Notes: generated by a model from the sequence alone, not told the origin. A DNA stretch of 64,000 nt from Streptomyces sp. MUM 178J (GCF_022414575.1 NZ_JADWYQ010000026.1:1-64000); one strand, 5' to 3'; positions 1-8,500 are shown, counted from the stretch's first letter. Numbers and translations are program-made.

Positions 1-32
1 CGGGTGTCACGCGCCGCCGCCCGGCCGCCTGC

Positions 33-85
33 GCCCGCCGGCGCCGCGTCCCACCCGCGGCTTGGTGCCCGCCGGCGCCGCGTCC
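33..85. repeat. 19-bp direct repeat in GC-rich leader
   Basis: A 19-bp sequence containing GCCGGCGCCGCG occurs at 33-51 and again at 67-85, downstream of the MarR gene that ends at 111. It is rich in GGCGCC and could fold, but I see no clear single hairpin. The first 110 bases hold no gene I can support. Confidence 0.5.
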
Positions 86-110
86 TTTCCGCGGCCGCCC
101 CGCTCGCGGA

Positions 111-587
111 TCAGGCCTTGCCGCGCCTGCCCCGCAGATGGTCCGCCACCGGCGACAGCGAATCACGCAGCGCCTGCAGCGCCTCGGGCGACAGCAGATC
201 GATGAAGTGCCTGCGCACCGACTCGACATGGTGCGGTGCGACCTTGCGCATGGTCTCCATGCCGTGCTCGGTGAGCACGGCGTACAGCCCCCGCCGGTCC
301 GACTCGCAGTTCTCCCGCCGCACCAGTCCCGCGTTCTCCATACGTGTGATCTGGTGGGAGAGGCGGCTCTTGGACTGGAGGGTGGCCGTGGCCAGGTCGC
401 TCATCCGCATACGGCGCTCGGCCGACTCCGAGAGGTTGACCAGGATCTCGTAGTCGTTGTTGGTCAGGCCGAACGGCTGGAGGTCCTTCTCGAGCTGGTG
501 CATCAGCAGTCTGCTGACATCAAGGTGAGTGCGCCAGGCGCACTGCTCGGCATCGGTCAGCCAGCGGGTGGCCGTCTCGGTCTCCAT
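111..587 (-). CDS. MarR-family transcriptional regulator
   Basis: This 158-residue protein has the length and layout of a MarR winged-helix dimer. An N-terminal helix (about 10-35) is followed by the phrase LTNNDYEILVNLSES. The HTH and wing lie around residues 60-105 (MRMSDLATATLQSKSRLSHQ, then RMENAGLVRRENCESDRRG, where the Asp-Arg-Arg-Gly of the wing tip is typical), and C-terminal helices close the dimer. MarR proteins usually repress a neighbouring or divergent gene and respond to phenolic ligands or oxidation. The neighbouring AIM24 genes lie on the same strand, upstream of it, so the target is not obvious. The ATG at 587 is the only sensible start. The AT-rich stretch 585-620 just upstream is the likely promoter and operator region, but I cannot define an operator. 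Confidence 0.88.
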   Translation of the reverse strand: METETATRWLTDAEQCAWRTHLDVSRLLMHQLEKDLQPFGLTNNDYEILVNLSESAERRMRMSDLATATLQSKSRLSHQITRMENAGLVRRENCESDRRGLYAVLTEHGMETMRKVAPHHVESVRRHFIDLLSPEALQALRDSLSPVADHLRGRRGKA

Positions 588-724
588 ATATGGATTCTAC
601 CTAAGAAGTTGAAAATCGGACGAAGTGAGGAGGTGCGACGCCCGGCACCCCGGCTTGTCCCCCGAGACCCCCGATACCGCGATAAGGGTGCACACGTTCG
701 ACGTCACACTCCGCAGAGTACCGC

Positions 725-1528
725 TCACAGGCCGAAGCGACGCTGGAGGTCCCCGAGCTGACCGGGAAGACGCGGTGTCGAACCATGATGTCCTCCCGCC
801 CCGGCCCCGCCGTGCGCCCCGTGCGACCCGTGGCCGCCACCGGGAACGCCCGGCTCGTGCGGGACCGCGCCCGTGGCCTGATCCGGCAGCAGCGCCTCGC
901 TCGACTGCAGCAGCACCGTGCCCGCCCCGACGAAGTCGAACTGGTGCTCCTCGCCGGACGTGCCGCCGATCCCGGTCAGTGCGCGCACGCCGCCCAGCAC
1001 TCCCGACATATAGCCGTGATCGTAATGGTGGCAGGGCGAGGGGCAGTCCGCCCACCCGACCAGGGCCTGCGGGTCCACCCGGATCGGCGGCTCCATGAAG
1101 ACCACGGGCCCGTTGGACGCGGCTACGAACTTGCCCGTGCCGATCAGCGTCAGAAACCCCGGCACGATCGACTGCTTGAGCGCCAGCGAGGGCTGGTACG
1201 CCAGCAGGTTCCCGGCCCGGATCGTCAGATTCCCGTCGTCCAGATCGTAGGAGTTGACATCGAAGGCCCGGTCGGCGAGCAGCATCTTGCCGCTGCCCTC
1301 GGCCACCACCCAGTCGCTCGCGTGCAGCGGCGAATGGAACGACGTCCGCATCAGCCGGTCCAGTCGGCCGTGGCCGATTCCGTTGAAGTCGATCCGCCCG
1401 TAGTAGGCGATCATCTTCCCCTTCTGCAGAAACCACTGGGAGCTCTTCAGCTCCACACAGAAGGTGTAGGAGTTGACGTTGTCGTCGCTCGGCAGCGTCA
1501 TCGGGTCGAAAACGACGGGCGTGCTCAC
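725..1528 (-). CDS. AIM24 family protein (third of three)
   Basis: This 267-residue member of the AIM24 (DUF124) family has a Gly-rich beta-barrel made of repeated strands, as in the two genes upstream. The start is the GTG at 1528, behind a GGAGGAG ribosome site. It overlaps the stop codon of the previous gene as GTGA, so the two are translationally coupled. The core (about residues 10-215) contains a segment with several His and Cys (SPCHHYDHGY) absent from its sisters. The tail (about 225-255) is rich in Gly and His (GGGHGSHGAHGG). The family is named after a yeast mitochondrial protein; bacterial roles are poorly known. The metal-friendly tail is visible, but its meaning is inference. Confidence 0.8.
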   Translation of the reverse strand: MSTPVVFDPMTLPSDDNVNSYTFCVELKSSQWFLQKGKMIAYYGRIDFNGIGHGRLDRLMRTSFHSPLHASDWVVAEGSGKMLLADRAFDVNSYDLDDGNLTIRAGNLLAYQPSLALKQSIVPGFLTLIGTGKFVAASNGPVVFMEPPIRVDPQALVGWADCPSPCHHYDHGYMSGVLGGVRALTGIGGTSGEEHQFDFVGAGTVLLQSSEALLPDQATGAVPHEPGVPGGGHGSHGAHGGAGAGGHHGSTPRLPGQLGDLQRRFGL

Positions 1529-2220
1529 AGTTTCTCCTCCGACGCCTGGACATACACCGCACCGCTGCCGCTCAGCTCCAGTTGGAACGCCTCGCCCGAG
1601 CCGCGCCCCACCATGTCCCGCCAGCCCAGCGCGGCAGAGAGCTTGTTCCGCACATCCCCGTGGTGGGCGACATACGCCTGCGGGTCGACGTGCACCGGCC
1701 GGCCGGGCGTGATCGGCAGCTCGATCACCCCGCCGTGCGCCATCACCGCGACCGCGCCATGGCCCCTGAGCGTCGTGGTGAACAGGCCCTGCCCGGTCAC
1801 CTGGCCGCGGACCATGCCCATCACCCCGCCCTGCGAGCCCATGAACATCGTCCCCTGCTCCAGCGTCCCGTCGAAGGCGAGCAGCCGGTCCGCCTCCACG
1901 TACAGGGTGTCGCCGGAGAGGTTGATCACCTGGATGTGATGCCCGCCATGGCCGAACAACACGGTGCCGCATGGGGTCTCCCCAGGGCCGCCAGGCCCGA
2001 GGGGAACCTCGACCGTCATCAGCGGGGTCGCCTCATTGGCCACCCGGCGGCCGATCATCGACATCACCCCGCCCTGCCCGCCGGTGATGTTCGGGGTGAA
2101 GGTCACGTCCCCGTTGTAGGCGATCATCGCGCCGCGCTGGCTGAACATCCGCTGCCCCGGGTTCACCGTGGCCTCGACCATCTTGGAGTTGATCTCACGG
2201 AAGGGCATCTCAGACGTCAC
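1525..2220 (-). CDS. AIM24 family protein (second of three)
   Basis: This 231-residue AIM24 (DUF124) protein is built of repeated Gly-rich strands such as FSQRGAMIAYNGDV and TGQGLFTTTLRGHG that fold into a double beta-barrel. The GTG at 2220 overlaps the 3' end of the upstream gene by 11 bp; an ATG at 2208 is an alternative start. It differs from its sisters by a loop around residues 75-95 (GPGGPGETPCG). Three adjacent family members in one overlapping operon suggest a hetero-oligomer, which is an inference from gene order only. There is no signal peptide or membrane helix, so it is probably cytosolic or peripheral. Confidence 0.82.
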   Translation of the reverse strand: MTSEMPFREINSKMVEATVNPGQRMFSQRGAMIAYNGDVTFTPNITGGQGGVMSMIGRRVANEATPLMTVEVPLGPGGPGETPCGTVLFGHGGHHIQVINLSGDTLYVEADRLLAFDGTLEQGTMFMGSQGGVMGMVRGQVTGQGLFTTTLRGHGAVAVMAHGGVIELPITPGRPVHVDPQAYVAHHGDVRNKLSAALGWRDMVGRGSGEAFQLELSGSGAVYVQASEEKL

Positions 2221-2848
2221 CGCCGATCGTGTTGCGCTCGCTCGGCTGTACGTAGACGAGCCCGTCGCCCTCGAAGCGGATCTGGAACGCCTCGCCCGAG
2301 CCCTCGCCGATGAAGGTCCGGAAGTTCACCCCGGACTGGAACTCCTGGCGCAGCTCGCCCTGGTGCGCGATATATGCGCCGGGGTCCACGGAGAGCGGGT
2401 ACTGCGGAGTCACCCGGAGCACGACCGCCTCGCCGTCCGACATGATCGCCGCCTGTCCCGTGCCCTCCACGGTCGTGGTGAACAGGCCGTTGCCCGTCAC
2501 CCCGCCGCGCAGCCCGGTGAAGCTGGTGCCGGTGCGCAGCCCGCCGTCCGCGCAGAGCAGATTGCTGGACTCGACATAGAGCTTCTCGCCGCGCAGGCCG
2601 ACCAGGCTGATCTCGGAGGCCCGGTCGGCGAAGTAGCAGGTGCCCTGCCCCTTCACTTCCATCATGGTCATCTGCTCGCCGGTCAGTCGGCGGGTGACCA
2701 TCCCGCGGATGCCCTCACCGCCGCCGGTCAGTTTCTTGAAGGCCATCTGGCCGTCGTACGCGACCATCGAGCCGTTCTTCGCCTTGACGGCGTCGCCGGC
2801 CATGTCGACGGCGAGCACCTTGCTGCCTTGCAGTCGGAACGTTGCCAC
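2210..2848 (-). CDS. AIM24 family protein (first of three)
   Basis: This is the leading gene of the three-gene AIM24 operon, 212 residues long. The family pattern is clear: VKAKNGSMVAYDGQM near residue 22, a repeated ADRASEI/LYVESSNLL block in the middle, and TGNGLFTTTVEGTGQ in the C-terminal half. The ATG at 2848 opens the operon. The 163-bp gap to the next, divergently transcribed gene must hold both promoters. Nothing suggests secretion. Function is unknown beyond family membership; proposals in the literature range from membrane association to stress roles. Confidence 0.83.
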   Translation of the reverse strand: MATFRLQGSKVLAVDMAGDAVKAKNGSMVAYDGQMAFKKLTGGGEGIRGMVTRRLTGEQMTMMEVKGQGTCYFADRASEISLVGLRGEKLYVESSNLLCADGGLRTGTSFTGLRGGVTGNGLFTTTVEGTGQAAIMSDGEAVVLRVTPQYPLSVDPGAYIAHQGELRQEFQSGVNFRTFIGEGSGEAFQIRFEGDGLVYVQPSERNTIGGDV

Positions 2849-3011
2849 GGGGTGACGTTAGCCGGTGGCCCGGTGGGCGGCCAGGGTCCTTGGGGAGGAG
2901 AAGGACCCGGGTAAAAATCCGGGAAAGCCCGGTGCCACAATGGCCTGGGCTTGTGCATCCATTCACAAGATCAGTGCCGCCCTCAGACCGACCTCCCATC
3001 GAAGGTGCCCC

Positions 3012-3374
3012 GTGGACATCAAGACCGCCTCCTCCCTGCACCGCCTCCGGCTCGTCTCCGCGCCGGAAGCCGTCTCCTTCCTCGTGCTGCTCGTCTGCTC
3101 CGTGCTCAAGCGGACGACGGAGTTCAATGCGGTCCCGGTGATGGGCGCCATCCACGGCGTGCTCTTCCTCCTCTACGTCCTGTTCTGGCTGGACGCCTGG
3201 AACCGCACCAGGTGGGAGCTGAAGACCGCCGCGCTCTACTTCGTCCTCTCCGTGCTGCCCTTCGGCGGCTTCCTCGCCGAGCGGAAGCTCAAGCGTGAGG
3301 CCGAGGCCGCGGTCGTCGCCGCCCGCGCCGGCCGCGAGGAGCGGGAGGGCCGCGAGGGAGCGGTCAACGCATGA
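3012..3374 (+). CDS. DUF3817 small integral membrane protein
   Basis: This 120-residue protein belongs to DUF3817 (YdzA-like). It has three hydrophobic helices: about 18-36 ([13 protein letters not shown]), 42-62 ([20 protein letters not shown]) and 73-93. The signature is the GxIHGxLFxxYV block in helix 2, also present in the second DUF3817 gene at 4575. The Arg/Glu-rich tail ([12 protein letters not shown]) should be cytoplasmic. I chose the GTG at 3012 because the protein then starts right at the conserved region, with an AAGG ribosome site; longer versions from 2865 add unconserved sequence. Its last four bases overlap the next start (ATGA). Function is unknown. Confidence 0.82.
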   Translation: MDIKTASSLHRLRLVSAPEAVSFLVLLVCSVLKRTTEFNAVPVMGAIHGVLFLLYVLFWLDAWNRTRWELKTAALYFVLSVLPFGGFLAERKLKREAEAAVVAARAGREEREGREGAVNA

Positions 3375-3664
3375 TCGTCGCCTTCTCGGTCACTCCGCTG
3401 GGCGTCGGCGAGGACGTGGGGGAGTACGTCGCCGACGCGGTCCGCGTCGTCCGCGAGTCCGGACTGCCCAACCGCACCGACGCCATGTTCACCTCCGTGG
3501 AAGGCGACTGGGACGAGGTGATGGACGTCGTCAAGCGCGCCGTCGCAGCCGTCGAGGCCCGCGCCCCGCGCGTCTCCGTCGTCCTCAAGGCGGACATCAG
3601 GCCCGGCGTCGCGGACGGGCTGACCTCCAAGGTCGAGACCGTGGAGCGGCATCTGTCCCGGTGA
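3371..3664 (+). CDS. MTH1187/YkoF-type thiamine-binding protein
   Basis: This 97-residue protein has the ferredoxin-like fold of the MTH1187/YkoF family. The start [21 protein letters not shown] and the middle motif [19 protein letters not shown] match it well. Family members bind thiamine or hydroxymethylpyrimidine-type ligands, often as small tetramers. It overlaps the DUF3817 gene by four bases (ATGA), so the two are co-translated, and this pairing may couple a membrane protein to a soluble vitamin-binding partner. No thiamine riboswitch is visible upstream. The 268 bases after it hold no supported gene. Confidence 0.8.
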   Translation: MIVAFSVTPLGVGEDVGEYVADAVRVVRESGLPNRTDAMFTSVEGDWDEVMDVVKRAVAAVEARAPRVSVVLKADIRPGVADGLTSKVETVERHLSR

Positions 3665-3932
3665 ACCCGTTACGGCGGGAACCGCCCCGCCTGGCCGACC
3701 GCGTCGGCGCTCCGTCTGCGTCCCCGGACGCGCCCGCCGTCGGCGAGGCCCCGGGTCCGCCCCTGCGCCTGCCGCCGCTCGAACCGGCGGCGGCGTCGCC
3801 GTCCGGGCGGACCGCGGCCAGGGGGCGGCGACGGGCGACGCATCCGGAGCCGTCGTATGCGGTCGACATGCGCGCCGACCGATGGGCGAGACGGGGCTGA
3901 CCGCCATATGGCCCGTGGGTAAGGTCGGAGCC

Positions 3933-4442
3933 GTGCCCAAGCCGCTCAGCCTCCCCTTCGATCCCATCGCCCGCGCCGACGAACTCTGGCGGCAGCGCTG
4001 GGGCCCCGTCCCCTCCATGGCCGCGATCACCTCGATCATGCGCGCCCACCAGATCCTGCTCGCCGAGGTCGACGCGGTCGTCAAGCCGTACGGGCTGACC
4101 TTCGCCCGCTATGAGGCGCTGGTGCTGCTGACCTTCTCCAAGGCGGGCGAGCTGCCGATGTCCAAGATCGGCGAGCGGCTGATGGTCCATCCGACGTCGG
4201 TGACCAACACGGTGGACCGGCTGGTGAAGTCGGGTCTGGTAGCCAAGCGCCCCAACCCCAACGACGGCCGGGGCACGCTGGCGTCCATCACGGACAAGGG
4301 CCGCGAGGTGGTGGAGGCGGCCACCCGCGATCTGATGGCGATGGACTTCGGGCTCGGCGTGTACGACACCGAGGAGTGCGCGGAGATCTTCGCGATGCTG
4401 CGCCCGCTGCGGGTGGCGGCGCAGGACTTCGAGGAGGCGTAG
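3933..4442 (+). CDS. MarR-family transcriptional regulator
   Basis: This 169-residue MarR protein is longer than average because of an N-terminal extension (LSLPFDPIARADELWRQRWG). The winged helix runs from about residue 45 to 120, with MSKIGERLMVHPTSVTNTVD as the recognition region, then RLVKSGLVAKRPNPNDGRGT with the typical wing Asp-Gly-Arg-Gly. I prefer the GTG at 3933, which has an AAGG site 8 bp upstream, over an upstream start at 3882. It is followed on the same strand by a DUF3817 gene and icmA, so it could regulate acyl-CoA metabolism. That link is inference from position alone. Confidence 0.86.
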   Translation: MPKPLSLPFDPIARADELWRQRWGPVPSMAAITSIMRAHQILLAEVDAVVKPYGLTFARYEALVLLTFSKAGELPMSKIGERLMVHPTSVTNTVDRLVKSGLVAKRPNPNDGRGTLASITDKGREVVEAATRDLMAMDFGLGVYDTEECAEIFAMLRPLRVAAQDFEEA

Positions 4443-4574
4443 CCCCCGGGGCTGAGGTCACCGGCCGTGGTGGCGGCCGTGGTCACCGGCCGTGGTGGCG
4501 GGCGGTGGCCGTGGCCCGGGCCGGAACCCGCCCCGAGCGAAGATCGCCCTTTGCGTCCGGATACGCTCGGGGCC

Positions 4575-4907
4575 ATGAAGTCGAATGTGCTGTCGCGCTA
4601 CCGGGTGATGGCGTACGTCACCGCCGTATGGCTGCTGGTCTTCACCGTGGCGATCATCGCCAAGTACGGGTTCGACACCGGCGACACCATGCTGATCTCC
4701 CAGATCCACGGCGTGCTCTTCATCGTCTATGTGGTCTTCGCCTTCGACCTGGGCTCCAAGGCGAAGTGGCCGTTCGGCAAGCTGCTGTGGGTGCTGGCCG
4801 CGGGCTGCATCCCCGTGGCGTCCTTCTTCGTCGAGCCCAGGATCACCCGCGAGGTGCGCGCCCAGCTGGCGCAGACGGAGGCGGAGGCGGCGCCGGCCGA
4901 GGCGTAG
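4575..4907 (+). CDS. DUF3817 small integral membrane protein (second copy)
   Basis: This 110-residue DUF3817 protein is a paralogue of the gene at 3012. Helices lie at about 10-30 (MAYVTAVWLLVFTVAIIAKY), 40-58 (ISQIHGVLFIVYVVFAFDL) and 69-85. The central QIHGVLFIVYV block matches the family signature. It ends in a short acidic, Ala-rich cytoplasmic tail. The ATG at 4575 starts it exactly at the first helix. Two family copies within 1.6 kb suggest an old local duplication. The preceding gap (4443-4574) has a 19-bp direct repeat containing GTCACCGGCCGTGG but no gene. Confidence 0.82.
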   Translation: MKSNVLSRYRVMAYVTAVWLLVFTVAIIAKYGFDTGDTMLISQIHGVLFIVYVVFAFDLGSKAKWPFGKLLWVLAAGCIPVASFFVEPRITREVRAQLAQTEAEAAPAEA

Positions 4908-4957
4908 ACGCTCTCTTTTTCGGCTTGCCGGGCAAGACCCGCGTTTTGCCATCGACA

Positions 4958-4979
4958 TTTAGTAGGACGTCCTAGTAAA
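4958..4979. promoter_or_regulatory. Palindrome in the icmA promoter
   Basis: The perfect 10-bp palindrome AGGACGTCCT (4964-4973) is flanked by AGT on both sides and by TTT/AAA outside. It lies 9-30 bp before the icmA start, in an AT-rich island unusual for this genome. The position fits a repressor operator overlapping a -10 box. The binding factor is unknown; the TetR gene downstream carries a different palindrome. Confidence 0.5.
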
Positions 4980-4987
4980 TTTGAAGC

Positions 4988-6688
4988 ATGGACGCTCACG
5001 CCATCGAGGAGGGCCGCCGCCGCTGGCAGGCCCGCTATGACGCCGCAAAGAAGCGGGACGCGGACTTCACCACGCTCTCCGGCGATCCCGTGGACCCGGT
5101 GTACGGCCCGCGCGCCGGAGACTCCTACGAGGGCTTCGAGCGGATCGGCTGGCCGGGGGAGTACCCCTTCACCCGCGGCCTCCACCCCACCGGCTACCGC
5201 GGCCGCACCTGGACCATCCGGCAGTTCGCCGGCTTCGGCAACGCCGAGCAGACGAACGAGCGGTACAAGATGATCCTTGCCGCGGGCGGCGGCGGGCTCT
5301 CCGTCGCCTTCGACATGCCCACCCTCATGGGCCGCGACTCCGACGACCCGCGCTCCCTGGGCGAGGTCGGCCACTGCGGCGTCGCCATCGACTCGGCCGC
5401 CGACATGGAGATCCTGTTCCGGGACATCCCGCTGGGCGACGTCACCACCTCGATGACCATCTCCGGCCCCGCCGTGCCGGTCTTCTGCATGTACCTGGTG
5501 GCCGCGGAGCGCCAGGGCATCGACCCCCGCGTCCTCAACGGCACGCTGCAAACGGACATCTTCAAGGAGTACATCGCCCAGAAGGAGTGGCTCTTCCAGC
5601 CGGAGCCCCATCTGCGGCTCATCGGCGATCTGATGGAGCACTGCGCCGCCCAGATCCCCGCGTACAAGCCGCTCTCCGTCTCCGGCTACCACATCCGCGA
5701 GGCGGGCGCGACTGCCGCCCAGGAGCTGGCGTACACGCTCGCCGACGGCTTCGGCTATGTGGAGCTCGGCCTCTCCCGCGGCCTGGACGTCGACGTCTTC
5801 GCCCCCGGCCTGTCCTTCTTCTTCGACGCGCACCTCGACTTCTTCGAGGAGATCGCCAAGTTCCGGGCCGCGCGCCGCATCTGGGCGCGCTGGATGCGCG
5901 ACGTCTACGGCGCGAAGAGCGACAAGGCCCAGTGGCTGCGCTTCCACACCCAGACGGCGGGCGTCTCGCTGACCGCCCAGCAGCCGTACAACAACGTCGT
6001 GCGGACGGCCGTCGAGGCCCTCTCCGCGGTCCTGGGCGGCACCAACTCCCTCCACACCAACGCCCTGGACGAGACCCTCGCCCTGCCGAGCGAGCAGGCC
6101 GCGGAGATCGCGCTGCGCACCCAGCAGGTGCTGATGGAGGAGACGGGTGTGGCCAATGTGGCCGACCCGCTCGGCGGCTCCTGGTACGTGGAGCAGCTCA
6201 CCGACCGGATCGAGGCCGACGCCGAGAAGATCTTCGACCAGATAAAGGAACGCGGCCTGCGCGCCCACCCGGACGGCAGGCACCCCATCGGACCCGTGAC
6301 CTCCGGCATCCTGCGCGGCATCGAGGACGGCTGGTTCACCGGCGAGATCGCCGAATCCGCCTTCCGCTACCAGCAGGCGCTGGAGAAGGGCGACAAGAAG
6401 GTCGTCGGCGTCAACGTCCACCATGGCTCGGTCACCGGCGATCTGGAGATCCTGCGGGTCAGCCATGAGGTGGAGCGCGAGCAGGTCAGGGTGCTCGCGG
6501 ACCGCAAGACGGCCCGCGACGACACGGCGGTGCGCGCCTCGCTGGAGGCGATGCTCTCCGCGGCGCGCGACGGCGGGAACATGATCGAGCCGATGCTCGA
6601 CGCGGTGCGCGCGGAGGCGACGCTCGGCGAGATCTGCGATGCGCTGCGGGACGAGTGGGGGACGTACACGGAGCCCGCGGGCTTCTAG
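4988..6688 (+). CDS. icmA: Isobutyryl-CoA mutase large subunit (IcmA)
   Basis: This 566-residue protein is the substrate-binding TIM-barrel subunit of a B12-dependent acyl-CoA mutase; 566 is the length I recall for Streptomyces IcmA. It converts isobutyryl-CoA to n-butyryl-CoA and so links valine breakdown to fatty-acid and polyketide precursors. Two residues separate it from methylmalonyl-CoA mutase. Phe80 (IRQFAGFGNAEQTN) replaces the mutase Tyr, and Gln198 (KEYIAQKEW) replaces the Arg that holds the methylmalonyl carboxylate. The C-terminal cobalamin domain is absent, so it needs a separate small subunit (IcmB), which is not in this window. The ATG at 4988 follows a palindromic promoter. 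Its end overlaps the convergent TetR gene by 4 bp. Confidence 0.93.
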   Translation: MDAHAIEEGRRRWQARYDAAKKRDADFTTLSGDPVDPVYGPRAGDSYEGFERIGWPGEYPFTRGLHPTGYRGRTWTIRQFAGFGNAEQTNERYKMILAAGGGGLSVAFDMPTLMGRDSDDPRSLGEVGHCGVAIDSAADMEILFRDIPLGDVTTSMTISGPAVPVFCMYLVAAERQGIDPRVLNGTLQTDIFKEYIAQKEWLFQPEPHLRLIGDLMEHCAAQIPAYKPLSVSGYHIREAGATAAQELAYTLADGFGYVELGLSRGLDVDVFAPGLSFFFDAHLDFFEEIAKFRAARRIWARWMRDVYGAKSDKAQWLRFHTQTAGVSLTAQQPYNNVVRTAVEALSAVLGGTNSLHTNALDETLALPSEQAAEIALRTQQVLMEETGVANVADPLGGSWYVEQLTDRIEADAEKIFDQIKERGLRAHPDGRHPIGPVTSGILRGIEDGWFTGEIAESAFRYQQALEKGDKKVVGVNVHHGSVTGDLEILRVSHEVEREQVRVLADRKTARDDTAVRASLEAMLSAARDGGNMIEPMLDAVRAEATLGEICDALRDEWGTYTEPAGF

Positions 6689-7314
6689 GGACTGTCCTGG
6701 AGGGACCCGAGCCCCGACACCAGGAGCCTGGTGAACCGCCGCGCCCACTCCTCGTCCACCGGCTCCGCGCTGACCAGCGCCCGGTGGACGACCGCCCCGG
6801 CCACCACGTCGAAGATCAGGTCCGTGGTGCGGGACGTCTCGCAGGGGTCGTCCTCGTACGGCAGCTCCCCGCGCGCCTGGGCGCGTTCGCGTCCGGTCAC
6901 CACCAGCCGCTTCTGCCGGTCCACGAGGGCGGACCGCACCCGCTCGCGCAGCGCGTCGTCGCGGGTGGACTCCGCGACCACGGCCATCAGCGCGGTCTTG
7001 GCCTCGGGCCGGTTCAGCAGGGCGGCGAACTGGAGCACCACGCCTTCCACATCCGCGAGCAGACTTCCGCGGTCGGGGAGTTCCAGCTCGTCGAAGAGGA
7101 CGGCGACGGCGTCGACGACCATCTCGTTCTTGTTCGTCCAGCGCCGGTAGAGCGTCGTCTTGGCCACCCCGGCCCGTGCGGCCACATCCCCCATCGTCAG
7201 CTTCGACCAGCCCAGCTCGACGAGCGCGGCTCTGGTCGCCTGGAGGATCGCTGCGTCGGCGGCGACGCTGCGCGGGCGTCCGGTACGGGTGTGCTGCGGC
7301 ATGACGGTGACCAT
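6685..7314 (-). CDS. TetR-family transcriptional regulator
   Basis: The protein is about 209 residues if translated from the ATG at 7314, with a nearby alternative ATG at 7302. The HTH is classical: LTMGDVAARAGVAKTTLYRR at about residues 38-57, followed by WTNKNEMVVDAV. The rest is a helical ligand-binding domain with no family-specific signature I recognise (TetR_C type). It is convergent with icmA, with stops overlapping. A perfect 12-bp palindrome sits right at its own start, which fits autorepression. The ligand could be an acyl-CoA given the neighbour, but that is a guess. Confidence 0.88.
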   Translation of the reverse strand: MVTVMPQHTRTGRPRSVAADAAILQATRAALVELGWSKLTMGDVAARAGVAKTTLYRRWTNKNEMVVDAVAVLFDELELPDRGSLLADVEGVVLQFAALLNRPEAKTALMAVVAESTRDDALRERVRSALVDRQKRLVVTGRERAQARGELPYEDDPCETSRTTDLIFDVVAGAVVHRALVSAEPVDEEWARRFTRLLVSGLGSLQDSP

Positions 7315-7325
7315 ACCGGCCGGTA
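7314..7325. promoter_or_regulatory. TACCGGCCGGTA palindrome, probable TetR operator
   Basis: This perfect 12-bp palindrome touches the first base of the TetR gene start codon and lies in the divergent region before the thioredoxin-TPR gene. The position fits a TetR autorepression site. It was identified by eye only. Confidence 0.55.
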
Positions 7326-7525
7326 GGCAATGCGCTGTGACCGACTTCACCGCCCGCGGTCGAACAGGCCCTCTATGAACCGTCGGCCACCCCAGTTACG
7401 CTACGACGCGTAGCGAAAGGCTGGCAGGCCGGAGCGACAACCACGGGCGTCGGTGGGGACCGACGCCGATGACCGCGATGACCAGCGTTTTTCATATGCG
7501 CGCGCGGAGGGGGGAGGATGTACTC

Positions 7526-8500
7526 ATGCAGCCTAGGAACATGTCCATGAGCGGCGTCGTCGACCTCGCCGCGGTGAAGGCGGCCGGAGAGGCCAAGGCC
7601 AAGGCGGAGCACGCCCGCGCGGAGGCCGCGCGCCAGGGCGGCGGCGGCGCCGTGGCCCCCTCCAGCCTGGTGATCGACGTCGACGAGGCGGGCTTTGAGG
7701 GCGACGTCCTCCAGCGTTCCGCCGAAGTCCCGGTCGTCATCGACTTCTGGGCCGAGTGGTGCGAACCCTGCAAGCAGCTCAGCCCGCTGCTGGAGCGCCT
7801 GGCCGCGGAGTACAACGGCCGGTTCGTGCTGGCCAAGATCGACGTCGACGCCAACCAGATGCTGATGCAGCAGTTCGGGATCCAGGGCATCCCGGCCGTC
7901 TTCGCCGTGGTGGCGGGACAGGCGCTGCCGCTCTTCCAGGGCGCCGCGCCCGAGGCGCAGATCCGCCAGACCCTGGACCAGCTGATCCAGGTCGCCGAGC
8001 AGCGTTTCGGCCTGACCGGCATTGCCGTCGACGCGGAGGCGGAGGGCGAGCCCGCGGGCGCCGCCGCTCCCGCCCCCGCCGGTCCGTATGACGCCGCGCT
8101 GGCCGCGGCGGTCCAGGCGCTGGACGCGGGTGACTTCGGCGGCGCGGTCCAGGCGTACAAGAACGTGCTGTCGGACGACCCGGGCAACACGGAGGCCAAG
8201 CTGGGCCTGGCCCAGGCCGAACTGCTGCGCAGGGTCCAGGGCATGGACCCGCAGCAGGTGCGCAAGGAGGCCGCCGACGACCCGGCCGATGTGTCCGCCC
8301 AGGTCCGGGCGGCCGACCTCGATCTGGTCGGCGGCCATGTCGAGGACGCCTTCGGCCGACTCGTCGAGACGGTGCGCCGCACAGCGGGGGAGGACCGCGA
8401 CACGGCCCGGCTGCGGCTGCTGGAGCTCTTCGAGGTCGTCGGCGCGGAGGATCCGCGGGTGACGGCGGCGCGTTCGGCGCTCGCGAGGGTGCTGTTCTGA
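7526..8500 (+). CDS. Thioredoxin-TPR protein (YbbN/CnoX-like co-chaperone)
   Basis: This 324-residue protein joins a thioredoxin domain (about residues 47-150) to a helical repeat region (about 170-320). The active site is W78-C79-E80-P81-C82, and the cis-Pro loop is GIQGIPAVFA. The second half resembles the TPR-like domain of E. coli YbbN/CnoX, a redox-active holdase that hands clients to DnaK and GroEL. An Ala/Lys-rich helix (17-36) and a Gly run precede the thioredoxin domain. The ATG at 7526 has a strong GGGGAGG site 7 bp upstream; earlier in-frame starts lack one. A 19-bp-stem hairpin follows the gene and probably terminates it. Its substrates are inferred from family only. Confidence 0.87.
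   Translation: MQPRNMSMSGVVDLAAVKAAGEAKAKAEHARAEAARQGGGGAVAPSSLVIDVDEAGFEGDVLQRSAEVPVVIDFWAEWCEPCKQLSPLLERLAAEYNGRFVLAKIDVDANQMLMQQFGIQGIPAVFAVVAGQALPLFQGAAPEAQIRQTLDQLIQVAEQRFGLTGIAVDAEAEGEPAGAAAPAPAGPYDAALAAAVQALDAGDFGGAVQAYKNVLSDDPGNTEAKLGLAQAELLRRVQGMDPQQVRKEAADDPADVSAQVRAADLDLVGGHVEDAFGRLVETVRRTAGEDRDTARLRLLELFEVVGAEDPRVTAARSALARVLF

Noticed and set aside
3295..3900. Pro/Arg-rich frame over the thiamine-binding gene and beyond
   Set aside because: Shadow frame in GC-rich DNA; the real gene is in another frame, and the rest (3665-3932) lacks a ribosome site or motif.
4727..7330. Very long open frame antisense to icmA
   Set aside because: It is a GC-bias shadow. The plus strand carries IcmA with all family motifs, and the antisense product is Arg/Gly/Val-rich without a domain.
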